In this document: positions 27,839 through 37,323 of the stretch, one piece after another
Layout: the number at the start of each line of letters is the position of its first letter
How positions within the stretch are numbered: the first letter of the stretch is position 1
Source: an uncultured Prevotellaceae bacterium
Lineage (GTDB): Bacteria; Bacteroidota; Bacteroidia; Bacteroidales; Bacteroidaceae
Assembly (NCBI GenBank): GCA_902780635.1
Contig: CACZGH010000015.1
Location: 20,977 to 84,976 of the forward strand
DNA length: 64,000 bases
Reading direction: 5' to 3'
Notes under the pieces: generated by a model
Told to the model about the DNA's origin: nothing
The model's input: only the letters and a program-made list of their open reading frames with translations
The model's database searches: none
Program-made: the position numbers and the translations under genes

Positions 27839-30800
27839 ATGCGAAAAGGTCTCATGCTGATAGTGTCACTGTGCCTGCTCCTGTTCTTGTCAGCAGCAGC
27901 TCGGGATGACTACCGCTACCAAAACCTGACGATGAACGATGGATTGGCGGCCAATGCCGTGCGGAACATCGTCCAGGACAAATATGGATTTATGTGGCTG
28001 GGCACAGACAATGGATTGTGTCGTTACGATGGCGTCCGTGTGCTCACGTTCCGTATTCCCGATTTGGGCGGTAACCAGTATGTGACCTCTTTGTTGGCAG
28101 CCAACGACGGCATCTACGTTGGCACTGAGCGTGGTGTCTTTCTTTTGCCTTTCGAGCATGCGAAATTTGTGAAACAACCCATAGATGTCCATACCACGGT
28201 GACGAGTATGGCCAAGGACAAAGAGGGGAGGCTATGGTTGTCCACCAATGGTCAGGGCGTCTTCTGTGGTGAGAAACAGTACGACTTCAAGTCGTCTGGC
28301 GGTGACGTGTCTCAAGTGTTCATCGACAATGGCAATCAGATTTGGACCGTGACCAATAGGGATGAGCCTACGGTACAGAAACTCAATAGGCTTCATGACC
28401 GGTTTGAGCCTTTCGCACTCGATTTCCCCACCAGCTACAACTCCCTTCGGATGTTGCAGACACACGACGGACAAATGTGGCTTGGTAGTTGGGAGCAGGG
28501 GCTGTTGCTGATGCACAACGACGGTCGATTGGAGCAGATACTGAACCCCTCAGAGACCAATGTGGGGACTCATATCCATACGCTTTATGAACGCTCCGAC
28601 AGTTGCATCTGTATCGGTTGCGACGATGGACTCATCTGCCTCAATCCTCAGACAAAAAAATGGTATCGCCTTTCTGACCAATTGCATATACCACCCAACA
28701 AGTTGACCGACCGCTTTGTTTATTCCATAGTCGGCGACAAAGAGGGAGGACTTTGGATTGGCACATTTTATGGAGGCGTCAACTATCTCTCACCGCTGGG
28801 TATGCGCTTTGACGGCTACACCATGGGCGATGGTTTGACAGGCAATGTGATTTCCAGATTTTGCGAGGACAAAAATGGCCATATTTGGGTGGCCAGCGAC
28901 GATGGTGGTCTGATGTGTTACTCGCCCTCCAGTCACTCTTTCATATCGTATCCTCACCAAGATAGACTGCGCTGGCGCAATATCCACGCCTTGGCCGTCA
29001 AGGGCGACAACCTCTGGATAGGTACCTATACAGATGGCGTCTATGTGCTCAATATCTCGACAGGCAGTCTGCGACAGTTTACTAGATCGGACAACGATAG
29101 TGGACTCGATGACAACAGTTCGTACGCCATACTCCATGACTCTCATGGCGAGACATGGGTGACCACGATGACGGGCATCAGTCGCTATCAGCCTGCAAAA
29201 GACAAGATTGAGCGGATCGGGAAGACCAATGCTATCACTATCGATATCGATGAAGACAAGGATGGAAACCTCTGGTTCTGCACACAGGGCGAAGGCCTTT
29301 TCCATCTGGACCGCAAGACGCTCAAGCTGAAGAATTATCAATATCATGCCAAGGACAACCATTCGCTGTGCGACAACCAAGTCAACTGTGCTTACCTGGA
29401 CGAAGGTGGCAAACTGTGGATTGGCACATTTGGTGGTCTCTGTACCTACGATCGTGAGCATGACCGTTTCGTGCGTCTCCATCTTGACGTGCCCAACCAG
29501 AATATACAGAGCATCGTTGAGTCGAACGGGGCGTTGTGGCTTGCCACAGACAAAGGGGTGGTGAAATATGTACCTGGAGAAGGGGTGCAGCATTTCACCA
29601 TTCACGACGGACTGGTGGGCAATCAGTTTCAGACCAACAGTGTCTTAAAGGCCAGCGATGGACGTATCTATTTTGGAGCAACGAATGGCTTCAACGCGTT
29701 TTATCCACAGTTGATCAACGCCAACAAAACTTCTCCACCAGTTTATATCACCTCGCTCCGCATCATGAATCATGAGGAGCAAGCGGATGATGGCTCACCC
29801 CTCAACTTCTCTGACTTGCATGAGTTGAGTCTCAGATACACCGATGCACGAATGATCACTATATCGTTTGCATCGCTGAGCTATTGCTCGCCAGAGAAAA
29901 ACCAGTATGCCTATATGCTCGATGGCTTCGACCATGAGTGGAACTACGTGGGCAACCAGACACAGGCCACCTATACCAATCTCCCTGCCGGCACCTATAC
30001 TTTTAGGGTCAAGGCTACCAACAACGACGGCATTTGGTCGGAGCATGAGGCGACACTGCGCATCGTGGTGCATCCCCCTCTTTGGTGGAGTTGGTGGGCC
30101 AAGCTGCTCTATTTGTTGCTCATAGGGGGCGCCATATGGTATTATGTGCATCTGCGTCTGAAGCGTGAGAAGCACCGCCATCAACTGGAGATGCAACGTC
30201 TCAGCCAAAAGAAAGAGCAGGAGGTGCGCGACGCGCGTCTGAGATTCTTCACGATGATAGCGCATGAGATACGTACGCCTGTTTCGCTCATCATCGGACC
30301 TTTGGAGAAAATCATGAAGCGGGGCGATGTCTCGGAAGACATGAGGGTCATCAACCGCAATTCACACCGTTTGCTCGAACTTGTCAATCAGTTGCTCGAC
30401 TTCCGCAAAATCGAACAGCAAAGTCTGCTGATGCATTTCGCTCCTCAGAACATCCACCAATTGATAGAAGATGTGGTGGTGAGGTTTGCGCCTACCATTG
30501 AGCAAAGTGGCAAACGGTTCAATGTGGATTACCCCGCCCCACATTTCACGGCCATCGTCGACTGTGAGGCTCTGACCAAAGTGGTCAGCAATCTGCTCAC
30601 CAATGCCATCAAATACACCAAAGACGAGGTCTCACTGCGCTGTGTGGAAGAGCCTTCTGGCGAGCAGTTCCGTATCATCGTCAGCGACAATGGCATAGGT
30701 ATCCACCAGAAAGACTTGAAGCAGATTTTCGATCCGTTCTTTCAGGCAGAAGGCAACAAACCGGGCACTGGCATCGGTCTGAATATCGTGAAGAACATTG

Positions 30801-31741
30801 TCGAACAGCACCATGGCTCTATCAATGTGGATTCTGAGATAGGAAAAGGTTCCACCTTCACCGTCGTCTTGCCTGTCACACAAGAGGTCACAGAGACAGT
30901 CTCTGACACCTCAGACGTGGTGGCTCCAGTTGCTCATGACACACCTAGCACCGCCGTTCCCGCTGGCCATGACATCACCATCCTCATCATTGATGATTCG
31001 GAAGACATGATCCATTTCCTGGAAAGCAACTTCAAGCAAAAGTATGATGTCCTTACGGCTCACGATGGGGTAGAAGCGCTCGATATCCTGTCCAAACAAA
31101 AAGTGGGCATCATCATCTCCGACTGGATGATGCCTCGTATGGACGGTGCCGAATTGTGCCGTCGTGTGCGTCGTGACCCTCTGACGAGCCACATTCCATT
31201 TGTGATGCTCACTGCCAAGGCCGACGACGAGTCAAAGGTCAAGGGGATGGATGTGGGCGCTGACATTTATATCGAAAAACCGTTCTCGATGGAGTATCTG
31301 GAAGCATGTATCCGCAACATGCTTCAGATGCGTCAACATCTGATGAAGAAATTCTCGTCACAGCCCCTTGAACCGGTCACAGAAATTGCACACAACCCGA
31401 CCGACAACGCATTCTTGGTGAAAATGAACAAAATCATCGAGGAAAACTTCTCCAACTCGGAATTGAATGTCAATTTCCTCGCTGATAAGTTGAATATCAG
31501 CCGAAGTGGTCTTTTTGCCAAAATCAAGACGCTAGCGGATGTCACCCCCAACGAGATGATCATGATAGTGCGACTGAAGCGTTCCGCACAATTGCTTCTT
31601 GAGGGAGATCACACGGTGAGTGAAGTGAGTTATATGGTGGGTTTCTCCAATCCATCCTATTTCTCAAAATGTTTCCATAAGCAGTTCGGCATCCGCCCAG
31701 CAGACTACATGAAGTCAGCAAAAGATACCACCTCCAGCTGA
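27839..31741 (+). CDS. Hybrid two-component system regulator (sensor kinase-AraC fusion)
   Basis: 1300 residues. In order: signal/anchor segment (1-22), periplasmic beta-propeller-type sensor repeats (motifs such as YGFMWLGTDNGLCRYDG, GGLWIGT) to about 680, a Y_Y_Y domain (about 680-750), one membrane helix (about 755-775), a histidine kinase core with phospho-acceptor H809 in AHEIRTP, ATPase boxes (NLLTNAIKYT, DNGIGI, GTGIGLNI), a receiver domain with D1095 (SDWMMPRMDG) and a C-terminal AraC-type helix-turn-helix. Such proteins bind a released oligosaccharide or other ligand in the periplasm and activate the adjacent SusCD genes. Co-transcription with the transporter genes implies positive feedback. 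Confidence 0.96.
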   Translation: MRKGLMLIVSLCLLLFLSAAARDDYRYQNLTMNDGLAANAVRNIVQDKYGFMWLGTDNGLCRYDGVRVLTFRIPDLGGNQYVTSLLAANDGIYVGTERGVFLLPFEHAKFVKQPIDVHTTVTSMAKDKEGRLWLSTNGQGVFCGEKQYDFKSSGGDVSQVFIDNGNQIWTVTNRDEPTVQKLNRLHDRFEPFALDFPTSYNSLRMLQTHDGQMWLGSWEQGLLLMHNDGRLEQILNPSETNVGTHIHTLYERSDSCICIGCDDGLICLNPQTKKWYRLSDQLHIPPNKLTDRFVYSIVGDKEGGLWIGTFYGGVNYLSPLGMRFDGYTMGDGLTGNVISRFCEDKNGHIWVASDDGGLMCYSPSSHSFISYPHQDRLRWRNIHALAVKGDNLWIGTYTDGVYVLNISTGSLRQFTRSDNDSGLDDNSSYAILHDSHGETWVTTMTGISRYQPAKDKIERIGKTNAITIDIDEDKDGNLWFCTQGEGLFHLDRKTLKLKNYQYHAKDNHSLCDNQVNCAYLDEGGKLWIGTFGGLCTYDREHDRFVRLHLDVPNQNIQSIVESNGALWLATDKGVVKYVPGEGVQHFTIHDGLVGNQFQTNSVLKASDGRIYFGATNGFNAFYPQLINANKTSPPVYITSLRIMNHEEQADDGSPLNFSDLHELSLRYTDARMITISFASLSYCSPEKNQYAYMLDGFDHEWNYVGNQTQATYTNLPAGTYTFRVKATNNDGIWSEHEATLRIVVHPPLWWSWWAKLLYLLLIGGAIWYYVHLRLKREKHRHQLEMQRLSQKKEQEVRDARLRFFTMIAHEIRTPVSLIIGPLEKIMKRGDVSEDMRVINRNSHRLLELVNQLLDFRKIEQQSLLMHFAPQNIHQLIEDVVVRFAPTIEQSGKRFNVDYPAPHFTAIVDCEALTKVVSNLLTNAIKYTKDEVSLRCVEEPSGEQFRIIVSDNGIGIHQKDLKQIFDPFFQAEGNKPGTGIGLNIVKNIVEQHHGSINVDSEIGKGSTFTVVLPVTQEVTETVSDTSDVVAPVAHDTPSTAVPAGHDITILIIDDSEDMIHFLESNFKQKYDVLTAHDGVEALDILSKQKVGIIISDWMMPRMDGAELCRRVRRDPLTSHIPFVMLTAKADDESKVKGMDVGADIYIEKPFSMEYLEACIRNMLQMRQHLMKKFSSQPLEPVTEIAHNPTDNAFLVKMNKIIEENFSNSELNVNFLADKLNISRSGLFAKIKTLADVTPNEMIMIVRLKRSAQLLLEGDHTVSEVSYMVGFSNPSYFSKCFHKQFGIRPADYMKSAKDTTSS

Positions 31742-31770
31742 TGCCCCTCGGCAGCCCCGTCTGTTCTGTA

Positions 31771-31880
31771 TGTGGCTCTCTCCACCCTCTGTCCTGCCTG
31801 TGGCTCTCTCCGCCCCCTGTCCTGCATGTGGCTCTCTCCACCCTTTGTCCTGCCTGTGGCCCCCTCGTTCTGTATGTGGC
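31771..31880. repeat. 28-bp tandem repeat between convergent genes
   Basis: Units starting TGTGGC occur at 31771, 31799, 31827 and 31855, then 31875, giving spacings of 28, 28, 28 and 20. Units 1 and 3 differ at one base; unit 2 differs at a few. The core is TGTGGCTCTCTCC, then a C/T-rich part ending TGTCCTGC. The same TTCTGTA stretch precedes the first and the last unit. There are no spacers, so it is not a CRISPR array. The array is pyrimidine-rich on the + strand and lies directly after the stop of the regulator at 31741. Confidence 0.85.
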
Positions 31881-31894
31881 TATATCATAGCCAC
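31876..31894. other. Perfect 8-bp hairpin at end of tandem repeat
   Basis: GTGGCTAT and ATAGCCAC form a perfect inverted repeat with a 3-base loop. It begins inside the last repeat unit. There is no T-run, so any role in termination would depend on the stronger hairpin just downstream. Confidence 0.5.
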
Positions 31895-31914
31895 CCATCC
31901 CATAAGCAGAAAAA

Positions 31915-31953
31915 GAAAGTGAGCAAACCCACCATTTGCTCACTCTCTTTTTT
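31915..31953. terminator. Bidirectional rho-independent terminator
   Basis: GTGAGCAAA (31919-31927) pairs with TTTGCTCAC (31935-31943) around a 7-base loop; an A-rich run precedes and TCTCTTTTTT follows. It lies between the regulator gene ending at 31741 (+) and the gene ending at 31972 (-) and can serve both. Confidence 0.88.
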
Positions 31954-31971
31954 ATCAATCCATGAAGCCTG

Positions 31972-34900
31972 TTACTTCACCACGAATTTCTTGCCGTCGC
32001 GGATATAGATGCCTCGTTTCGTAGCATCCTTCACCTCCATACCTTGCAGGTTGTAAATCTTTCCGTTGTTGACAGTCGTTGTCACCACATTTTCTATACC
32101 AGTAAGGTCGGGCTTCTCTGTGCCATAGTATTTCAGGCGGAAGTTGTCGACAACTACCCAGTCGCCTTCATGGCCTTTTTCGTCCTTTGCTACACCGATG
32201 TCGAGAATGCCACTGGCATTGACGTCAACCAGAAGTTGTACTTGATACAGACCGAGTTGGAAGAACTGTACAGCCTGGTCGATGCCATCGGGATATTCTC
32301 CCACGCTGGTGTTGTTGCCAAGGCCAGGAGCCTTGTTCACCTCAGCGGTGATATTGGGAAGCAGGATGTCATACATGCCGCTATAGACGTAGGCGTTCTG
32401 TGCTGGCTCAAGACCTTCTTCAGTGATGAGGCGTGCCTGATCTCCGTGATGACCGTCACGATAGAATCCCTGGACAGTGAGGAGATAGTAACCGGCTTTG
32501 AGACCAGTGACACTGGTAGAGAAGGAGCAGTCGTTGGAGTTCCATGACTCGAGTGCGAAGTCAGGATGGTTGCCACCGCGTCCCCATACACTGCCGTTGA
32601 AGATTTGCCATGCTGGCTCCACTTCTGCGCGCTGGTTGAAACCGGGGTTCACGATGTAGTAGCTGGCGTCGACAGGAGCGTCCTTTGCGGCCTTCTCGAG
32701 AAGGGCGTCACGGTCGGCTCTGGTGACCAGTTTCCACTGGGCGTCAAGGTTATAGGACTCGATGTCGCCACGCTGCTCGGTGCATACGGTGGTATGGTCG
32801 CCGTTTCCGCCGTCAACGCTGCAGTCGGGATTGAACACGACGAAGGCATCGGGATAGTCAGCCTGGAAGATGTTGTAGTTGCCGTTTTCGAGTTTCACGA
32901 AGCGCCATGCACCTGCCTTGGAGGAGTCCATGTAGCCACGGTAGCCAAGATACTGGCTGGGGTTGTCATCTGGACCGCCGTTGCGCAAACCGGTATTGAT
33001 GTGGAAGTCGGTTGCAGGATCGGGACGGTTGGTTTGCTCCTCTTCACCCTCTGTAGGCTCTTCAGGAGTATCGATGTTCTCCAGGGTGAGGAGAGTGCCA
33101 GGCATGCCGAGGGCTGCGTGTGCACCCCAGTCGGAACCGCCAGTGAGGAAGCGCTGCTGACCTACGTTATAGAGGTAGAATTCACCTGCTTTGACATCAT
33201 TGCCTGCGAACACGTCGGGCTGACGCTCTGCGTGGAAGTTCTTGCGGGCATAGCGCAGGGCCTTGAGCTGGTCGTAGAGTTGGCCTTGGGTGGTACCTGA
33301 CTGGAAGAACTCCTCAGCGTCGGCTGTGTTGATACCTTCTTCTTTTGCCAAAGCGATGGTCTTTTGCAGGGCGTCAAAGTCGTTGCTGTTGATGGACTTC
33401 ACATTGTCAAATGCTCTCTGCAGATTTTCAAGAGCCTGACGTTGTGCTTCCATATCGTCGCCATTGAGGGCGGCTTTGGCTGCGTTGAGTGCTTCATCAA
33501 GAGCAGCCTGGAGTGCTGCGGTGGTGTTAACGGTGAAGGCCTCTACCTCTGGGATAAGGGCTGCCAACTGTGGCTTGTAGATGTTGATGACGGGGTAGGT
33601 CTCAGGATATTCCAGTTTCTGCAGCTGCAGACCGCTGAAATGGAACCAGAAGCCCAGGGCTCCGTCGTTGACATCGCCAAACTGATAAACCAGTGTCTCA
33701 CTGTCTTGCTCGGCTGTGAATTCCAGGTTGACGGTTGTCTCTTCTGGTGTGCCTGCAAATGGGATGGTATAGGTGGCAAGGATATCACCGCCTACGTCAA
33801 TTCCAGAATGACTGGTCCACAGGTCATAGAAATTGGCGATGTAGGTACGCATCTCTACATTATGCCATGAGTTGTAGGGGCTGCTGGTAAACTTGTAAGT
33901 GAAGTTGTAGGTCTCACCGGGAACGGTGGGCAACTTGACCATCAGTGGCTCGAAGCCGCCAATGCCTTCATAGTTGTTGATCTCATTCATGCCAGTGGCC
34001 TCGTCATAGCTGATCTTGCCTTCATAGACCACAGTGTGGTCGTTGTTGGTCTCCCAGTTGTTCAGGTTGCGGTAGTCAACAAATCCCTCACGGGTCTCTG
34101 CGGGAATGAACGTACGCGGACCTACCAGTTGGAAGGCGCCATTCGTATATTTATAAAGGTTCTGGTCGGTGGTGTTGAAAACCAGTTTGCCTTCATAGAC
34201 GGTCACACCTTTTCCACTGTTGGCAATCTCCTCACCATCGGGGCTAAGGAATACTTGGCCGTCTTCTGCCACTTTTACCTCACCTGTCAGCTGGTTGAGC
34301 ACGCCTGCTTCTCCCATGTCGGTGACCACGGGCACAAAGTCGCATACCAAAGCGCCATCCTCGTAGATTTTGAAACTGTAGAGTTTCATGTAGCAACGGG
34401 AGTTGTCACGACGCTTGCCGTCTGGGCCGTCAGTGTTCAGGTCAAAAATAAACATGGTGTTGACGCCATCGTCGGCCACTTCGTCATCATTGCCTGCTGT
34501 GATGCTGGCAGCGGGTTGTGGCTCTCCCTGACGGGTGAAGGTGACGGTTCTGCCTTCAGCGGCGACAGTGATGCGGGTGTTCATGGGTATCTCTTCTGTA
34601 CCTGGTTGCTCATAGCGTCCGCCACCCTCGAAGGTGCGGCTGAAACATCCCTTGTCTCCAGCTCCTTCTTTGTCGGAACGGCTGAACACGACGAAAGCAT
34701 TGCGCTCCCAGTTGCCATTGCGGGCACCAAAGATGGCCTCCCAGTTCTGGGCGGCGTTTTGGGTGATTTCCACATCTGCCACCACACGTGTGGATGATTT
34801 GTGGATGTAACCAGTGTTGATGAAACCTGTAGAGGTGCCAAGACGGGTCTCGATGTACTCGATGGCCTTCTGCTGGACGGGTTTGGCTATTTTGAGGTCA

Positions 34901-35103
34901 CTGACGTTCACATAGACGCCATAACGCTCATATTCGCCAAGGTTGTTCAGTACATACACCTTTCCGTCGGCCTTGTTCAGCACATAGGGGTCTGAACCTG
35001 TGTAGTTCGACAGGTTGTCGATGACCGTCGGTACGATGCTACTCTGTGCAAAGGCCATGTTGCCGATGAACAGACATGCAAAAAATAGTAACAATTTTTT
35101 CAT
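31972..35103 (-). CDS. Large multidomain secreted protein (LamG-like, CBM-like, helical and trefoil-like modules)
   Basis: 1043 residues from ATG 35103, which gives the clean signal MKKLLLFFACLF...AFAQ; the frame is open to 35208 but that part lies in the neighbouring spacer. Modules, by pattern only: a LamG/concanavalin-like sandwich (about 65-290; LYSFKIYEDGALVCDFVPV), a second sandwich (about 340-490), a helical Ala/Leu/Gln-rich FIVAR-like stretch (about 500-610), a trefoil-like region (about 620-780; EFYLYNVGQQRFLTGG, NYNIFQADYPDAF), a CBM-like sandwich (about 790-980; AGYYLLTVQGFYRDG) and the tail YNLQGMEV...IRDGKKFVVK. No catalytic motif is seen. A glycan-binding or adhesin role is inferred. 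It follows a GH127-type gene on the same strand with a 101-base gap. Confidence 0.65.
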   Translation of the reverse strand: MKKLLLFFACLFIGNMAFAQSSIVPTVIDNLSNYTGSDPYVLNKADGKVYVLNNLGEYERYGVYVNVSDLKIAKPVQQKAIEYIETRLGTSTGFINTGYIHKSSTRVVADVEITQNAAQNWEAIFGARNGNWERNAFVVFSRSDKEGAGDKGCFSRTFEGGGRYEQPGTEEIPMNTRITVAAEGRTVTFTRQGEPQPAASITAGNDDEVADDGVNTMFIFDLNTDGPDGKRRDNSRCYMKLYSFKIYEDGALVCDFVPVVTDMGEAGVLNQLTGEVKVAEDGQVFLSPDGEEIANSGKGVTVYEGKLVFNTTDQNLYKYTNGAFQLVGPRTFIPAETREGFVDYRNLNNWETNNDHTVVYEGKISYDEATGMNEINNYEGIGGFEPLMVKLPTVPGETYNFTYKFTSSPYNSWHNVEMRTYIANFYDLWTSHSGIDVGGDILATYTIPFAGTPEETTVNLEFTAEQDSETLVYQFGDVNDGALGFWFHFSGLQLQKLEYPETYPVINIYKPQLAALIPEVEAFTVNTTAALQAALDEALNAAKAALNGDDMEAQRQALENLQRAFDNVKSINSNDFDALQKTIALAKEEGINTADAEEFFQSGTTQGQLYDQLKALRYARKNFHAERQPDVFAGNDVKAGEFYLYNVGQQRFLTGGSDWGAHAALGMPGTLLTLENIDTPEEPTEGEEEQTNRPDPATDFHINTGLRNGGPDDNPSQYLGYRGYMDSSKAGAWRFVKLENGNYNIFQADYPDAFVVFNPDCSVDGGNGDHTTVCTEQRGDIESYNLDAQWKLVTRADRDALLEKAAKDAPVDASYYIVNPGFNQRAEVEPAWQIFNGSVWGRGGNHPDFALESWNSNDCSFSTSVTGLKAGYYLLTVQGFYRDGHHGDQARLITEEGLEPAQNAYVYSGMYDILLPNITAEVNKAPGLGNNTSVGEYPDGIDQAVQFFQLGLYQVQLLVDVNASGILDIGVAKDEKGHEGDWVVVDNFRLKYYGTEKPDLTGIENVVTTTVNNGKIYNLQGMEVKDATKRGIYIRDGKKFVVK

Positions 35104-35204
35104 AAAATAGAGTGATTGGTTAATATTGAAATTTTCTGGTGTAAAGGTAGTACTTATTATTGGTATGGTTGGATAATAACTATTCAGAAAAGGATAAAAA
35201 TGAT

Positions 35205-37283
35205 TCAATCCTCACAATCAGGGTCAATACCGGTGTTTACATCGGCTTTTGGGAAGGCGGATAGGCGCAGACGAGCGGCTCCCATCGGCACCAGACGGAT
35301 GGTTTCCTCTTCTTCTGAACGGGGGGCGAAGCGTGTAGGCAAGACATCGGTCATCCCAGTCTGGTCAAATCCCCAGGTGGGTATCTTCCTTCCTTTGACA
35401 GAAAACTCCAGTGGCACGGTCTCCAAAGAGAAGGGATAGTCGTTGGCGGGCCAGGGTTGACGCTTGACGGTGAGGTCAATGGGCATGTTTTGGTCATCGA
35501 CCATCAGGGAATAATTCCATGGGGTTTCGGCAAAGATCTCGTAGGCAGGCCAGAGGCTTTTGTCCACGCTCTCTTGCCAGTGTGAGTCGTCTTGCACGAT
35601 TTCCGGGTCACTGCTGTCGCGCTGGTTGTAGCGTTCTTCAATGCGAAGTGAGAGGGTGAGAGGACCGTAGTTGACACTCACACTGCCTTTGTTCTGGGTC
35701 CACTCATGGGTGGAGATCGTCATGGGCAGCGAGAGCGTCACTTCATCACCTTCTTGCCATTCGCGTTGGATATAGAGATACTTGCCTGATGACAATTGCC
35801 CTTCAAAGGGGATACCATCGACAGATACAGCGGGATGCTCGCACCATGATGGTATACGCAGATAGAGTGGAAAGCGGACGGGTTTGTCGGTCGATACCTT
35901 TATCCGTATCTCTTCCTCGAAGGGGTAATGGGTGTCAATGGTGAGTTTGACATTTTGACCCTCTGCCACCTGTGTCGTTGTCTCGCTGGCGGCATAAAGC
36001 ATCGTGCAGAGACCGCCATCGGTGGTCGACATGACGAGATGTTCAGTGAAATAGGGCCAACCCATTCCATGGTTGTGCTGGCAACAGCGGCTGCTGAAAG
36101 GACTCATGGAGAGCATGCCACGCAGACTGTTGTCGATACTGGGAGCATGATTCTTGCCATCGCTGATGGCCATATTGGGCGAGGTGATATAGCGGAGGGC
36201 GCGCATGTCTGTTGTCAGGGCGGCGGGCAGGGTGTTGAAGGCCACCTCTTCGCAATGGTCTGCCCAGAAGGGGTCGCCGGTAATGCTCATCATGATTTCG
36301 TCGCTTGCCATTTGTTCCACTACCGCACAGGTCTCTGCTCCCTGACGTGGGTCAAAATAGCCTTGACGGGCATTCTCGTCAGCTCCATACATGCCGCCAG
36401 GCACCTGTCCGTAGCGTTGACGCATGGTCAGGTGGTTGTCGTAAGCGGCACGGAGCATAGCTTCATCACCTTGATAAACATAATAGGTGGCGGGCTCACG
36501 AAATCCTTGGGCTACGTTCACACCATGCCAGTTGGGCAGGTCGTCTTTCATCGTCCAGTTGACACCACAACGGTGCAGCTTGTCGATAAGAGGGAGTATG
36601 CTCTCATCGCCTGTATGATTGTAAAGCCAGATGACGCTCCATTCATTGTCGCCACCACGCTTTTCCTGCCACAGACCTTTGAGGAAATGCTCGTCAGGGA
36701 TCGTGAGTTCCCATTTGAAATATTGGGTCATGGCTGTGAGCACACGTTGGTCGCCACTGTGCTCATAGTAGGTCTGCAGCGCCCAGAGCATGGGCATCTT
36801 GGCCCATAGTTCTGGATTCTGTGTGTTGCCGTCCATGGCATCGGGGCCTAAGAGTCCATTAGGCTTGACATTTTTCAGCACGGCGTCAAACCAGATTTGT
36901 GCTTCTTGTTTCATGGTCTCGTCATCGAGTATATAGGCGAGTGATGAATAGCCGCGCAGCCAGTAGGGCACTTCCTCCCATCCGTGATCGCCCTGGTCGC
37001 TGAGCCATTGGTTGTTGTGTTTGTCAAGCCACGCACTGACGGTGCCCAACTGACCACAGAGCCCGTCGCGCTGACGGGTGAGTATCTCACGTAGCCAACC
37101 GCGTGGTTGCACCTGTCCGACAGGGAGTTTTCTCAGACATCCACCATGCAAAGGCGCACGGAAACCGTTGGTGACATTCTGTGCTGGGCGCTCAACGACA
37201 GCCATATCAGAGGTTTGTGCCAGGGCGTTACCTGCTATTGCGCTAAAAAGAACTAATGTCCATCGTGTGATTGTATGTTTCAT
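35205..37283 (-). CDS. GH127-type (DUF1680) putative beta-L-arabinofuranosidase
   Basis: 692 residues with a signal peptide ending near NALAQ. Family features run the length of the protein: QPRGWLREIL and EEVPYWLRGYSSLAYILDD near the N-terminus, GAETCAVVE in the middle and SRCCQHNHG later. E317 and C319 (in ETC) and C400-C401 match the zinc-bound cysteine/glutamate cluster known from bifidobacterial HypBA1, in which one cysteine is the nucleophile; an upstream acid in ADENA is the likely acid/base. The C-terminal sandwich shows FPLYLRIPSWCEHP and SVNYGPLTLSL. The enzyme would remove beta-L-arabinofuranose from plant glycans or hydroxyproline-rich glycoproteins. It is probably co-transcribed with the upstream gene at 37324-38031 (40-base gap). 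Confidence 0.88.
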   Translation of the reverse strand: MKHTITRWTLVLFSAIAGNALAQTSDMAVVERPAQNVTNGFRAPLHGGCLRKLPVGQVQPRGWLREILTRQRDGLCGQLGTVSAWLDKHNNQWLSDQGDHGWEEVPYWLRGYSSLAYILDDETMKQEAQIWFDAVLKNVKPNGLLGPDAMDGNTQNPELWAKMPMLWALQTYYEHSGDQRVLTAMTQYFKWELTIPDEHFLKGLWQEKRGGDNEWSVIWLYNHTGDESILPLIDKLHRCGVNWTMKDDLPNWHGVNVAQGFREPATYYVYQGDEAMLRAAYDNHLTMRQRYGQVPGGMYGADENARQGYFDPRQGAETCAVVEQMASDEIMMSITGDPFWADHCEEVAFNTLPAALTTDMRALRYITSPNMAISDGKNHAPSIDNSLRGMLSMSPFSSRCCQHNHGMGWPYFTEHLVMSTTDGGLCTMLYAASETTTQVAEGQNVKLTIDTHYPFEEEIRIKVSTDKPVRFPLYLRIPSWCEHPAVSVDGIPFEGQLSSGKYLYIQREWQEGDEVTLSLPMTISTHEWTQNKGSVSVNYGPLTLSLRIEERYNQRDSSDPEIVQDDSHWQESVDKSLWPAYEIFAETPWNYSLMVDDQNMPIDLTVKRQPWPANDYPFSLETVPLEFSVKGRKIPTWGFDQTGMTDVLPTRFAPRSEEEETIRLVPMGAARLRLSAFPKADVNTGIDPDCED

Positions 37284-37323
37284 CTTCTCTTATGTTCTAT
37301 TGAGTATGAAGTTCTGTTAAGGA

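Noticed and set aside
31771-31880. 28-bp repeat as a CRISPR array
   Set aside because: The units are directly adjacent with no spacers, and no cas gene is in the window.
31560-31958. A - strand frame across the tandem repeat encoding a repetitive Arg/Gly-rich peptide
   Set aside because: The repeat period (28) is not a multiple of three, the frame overlaps the regulator's DNA-binding domain, and there is no signal or family match.
35142-35149. TACCTTTA on the - strand as promoter of the large adhesin-like gene
   Set aside because: No -33 box at the right distance and a mismatch in the last base; the gene may be read through from the GH127-type gene.
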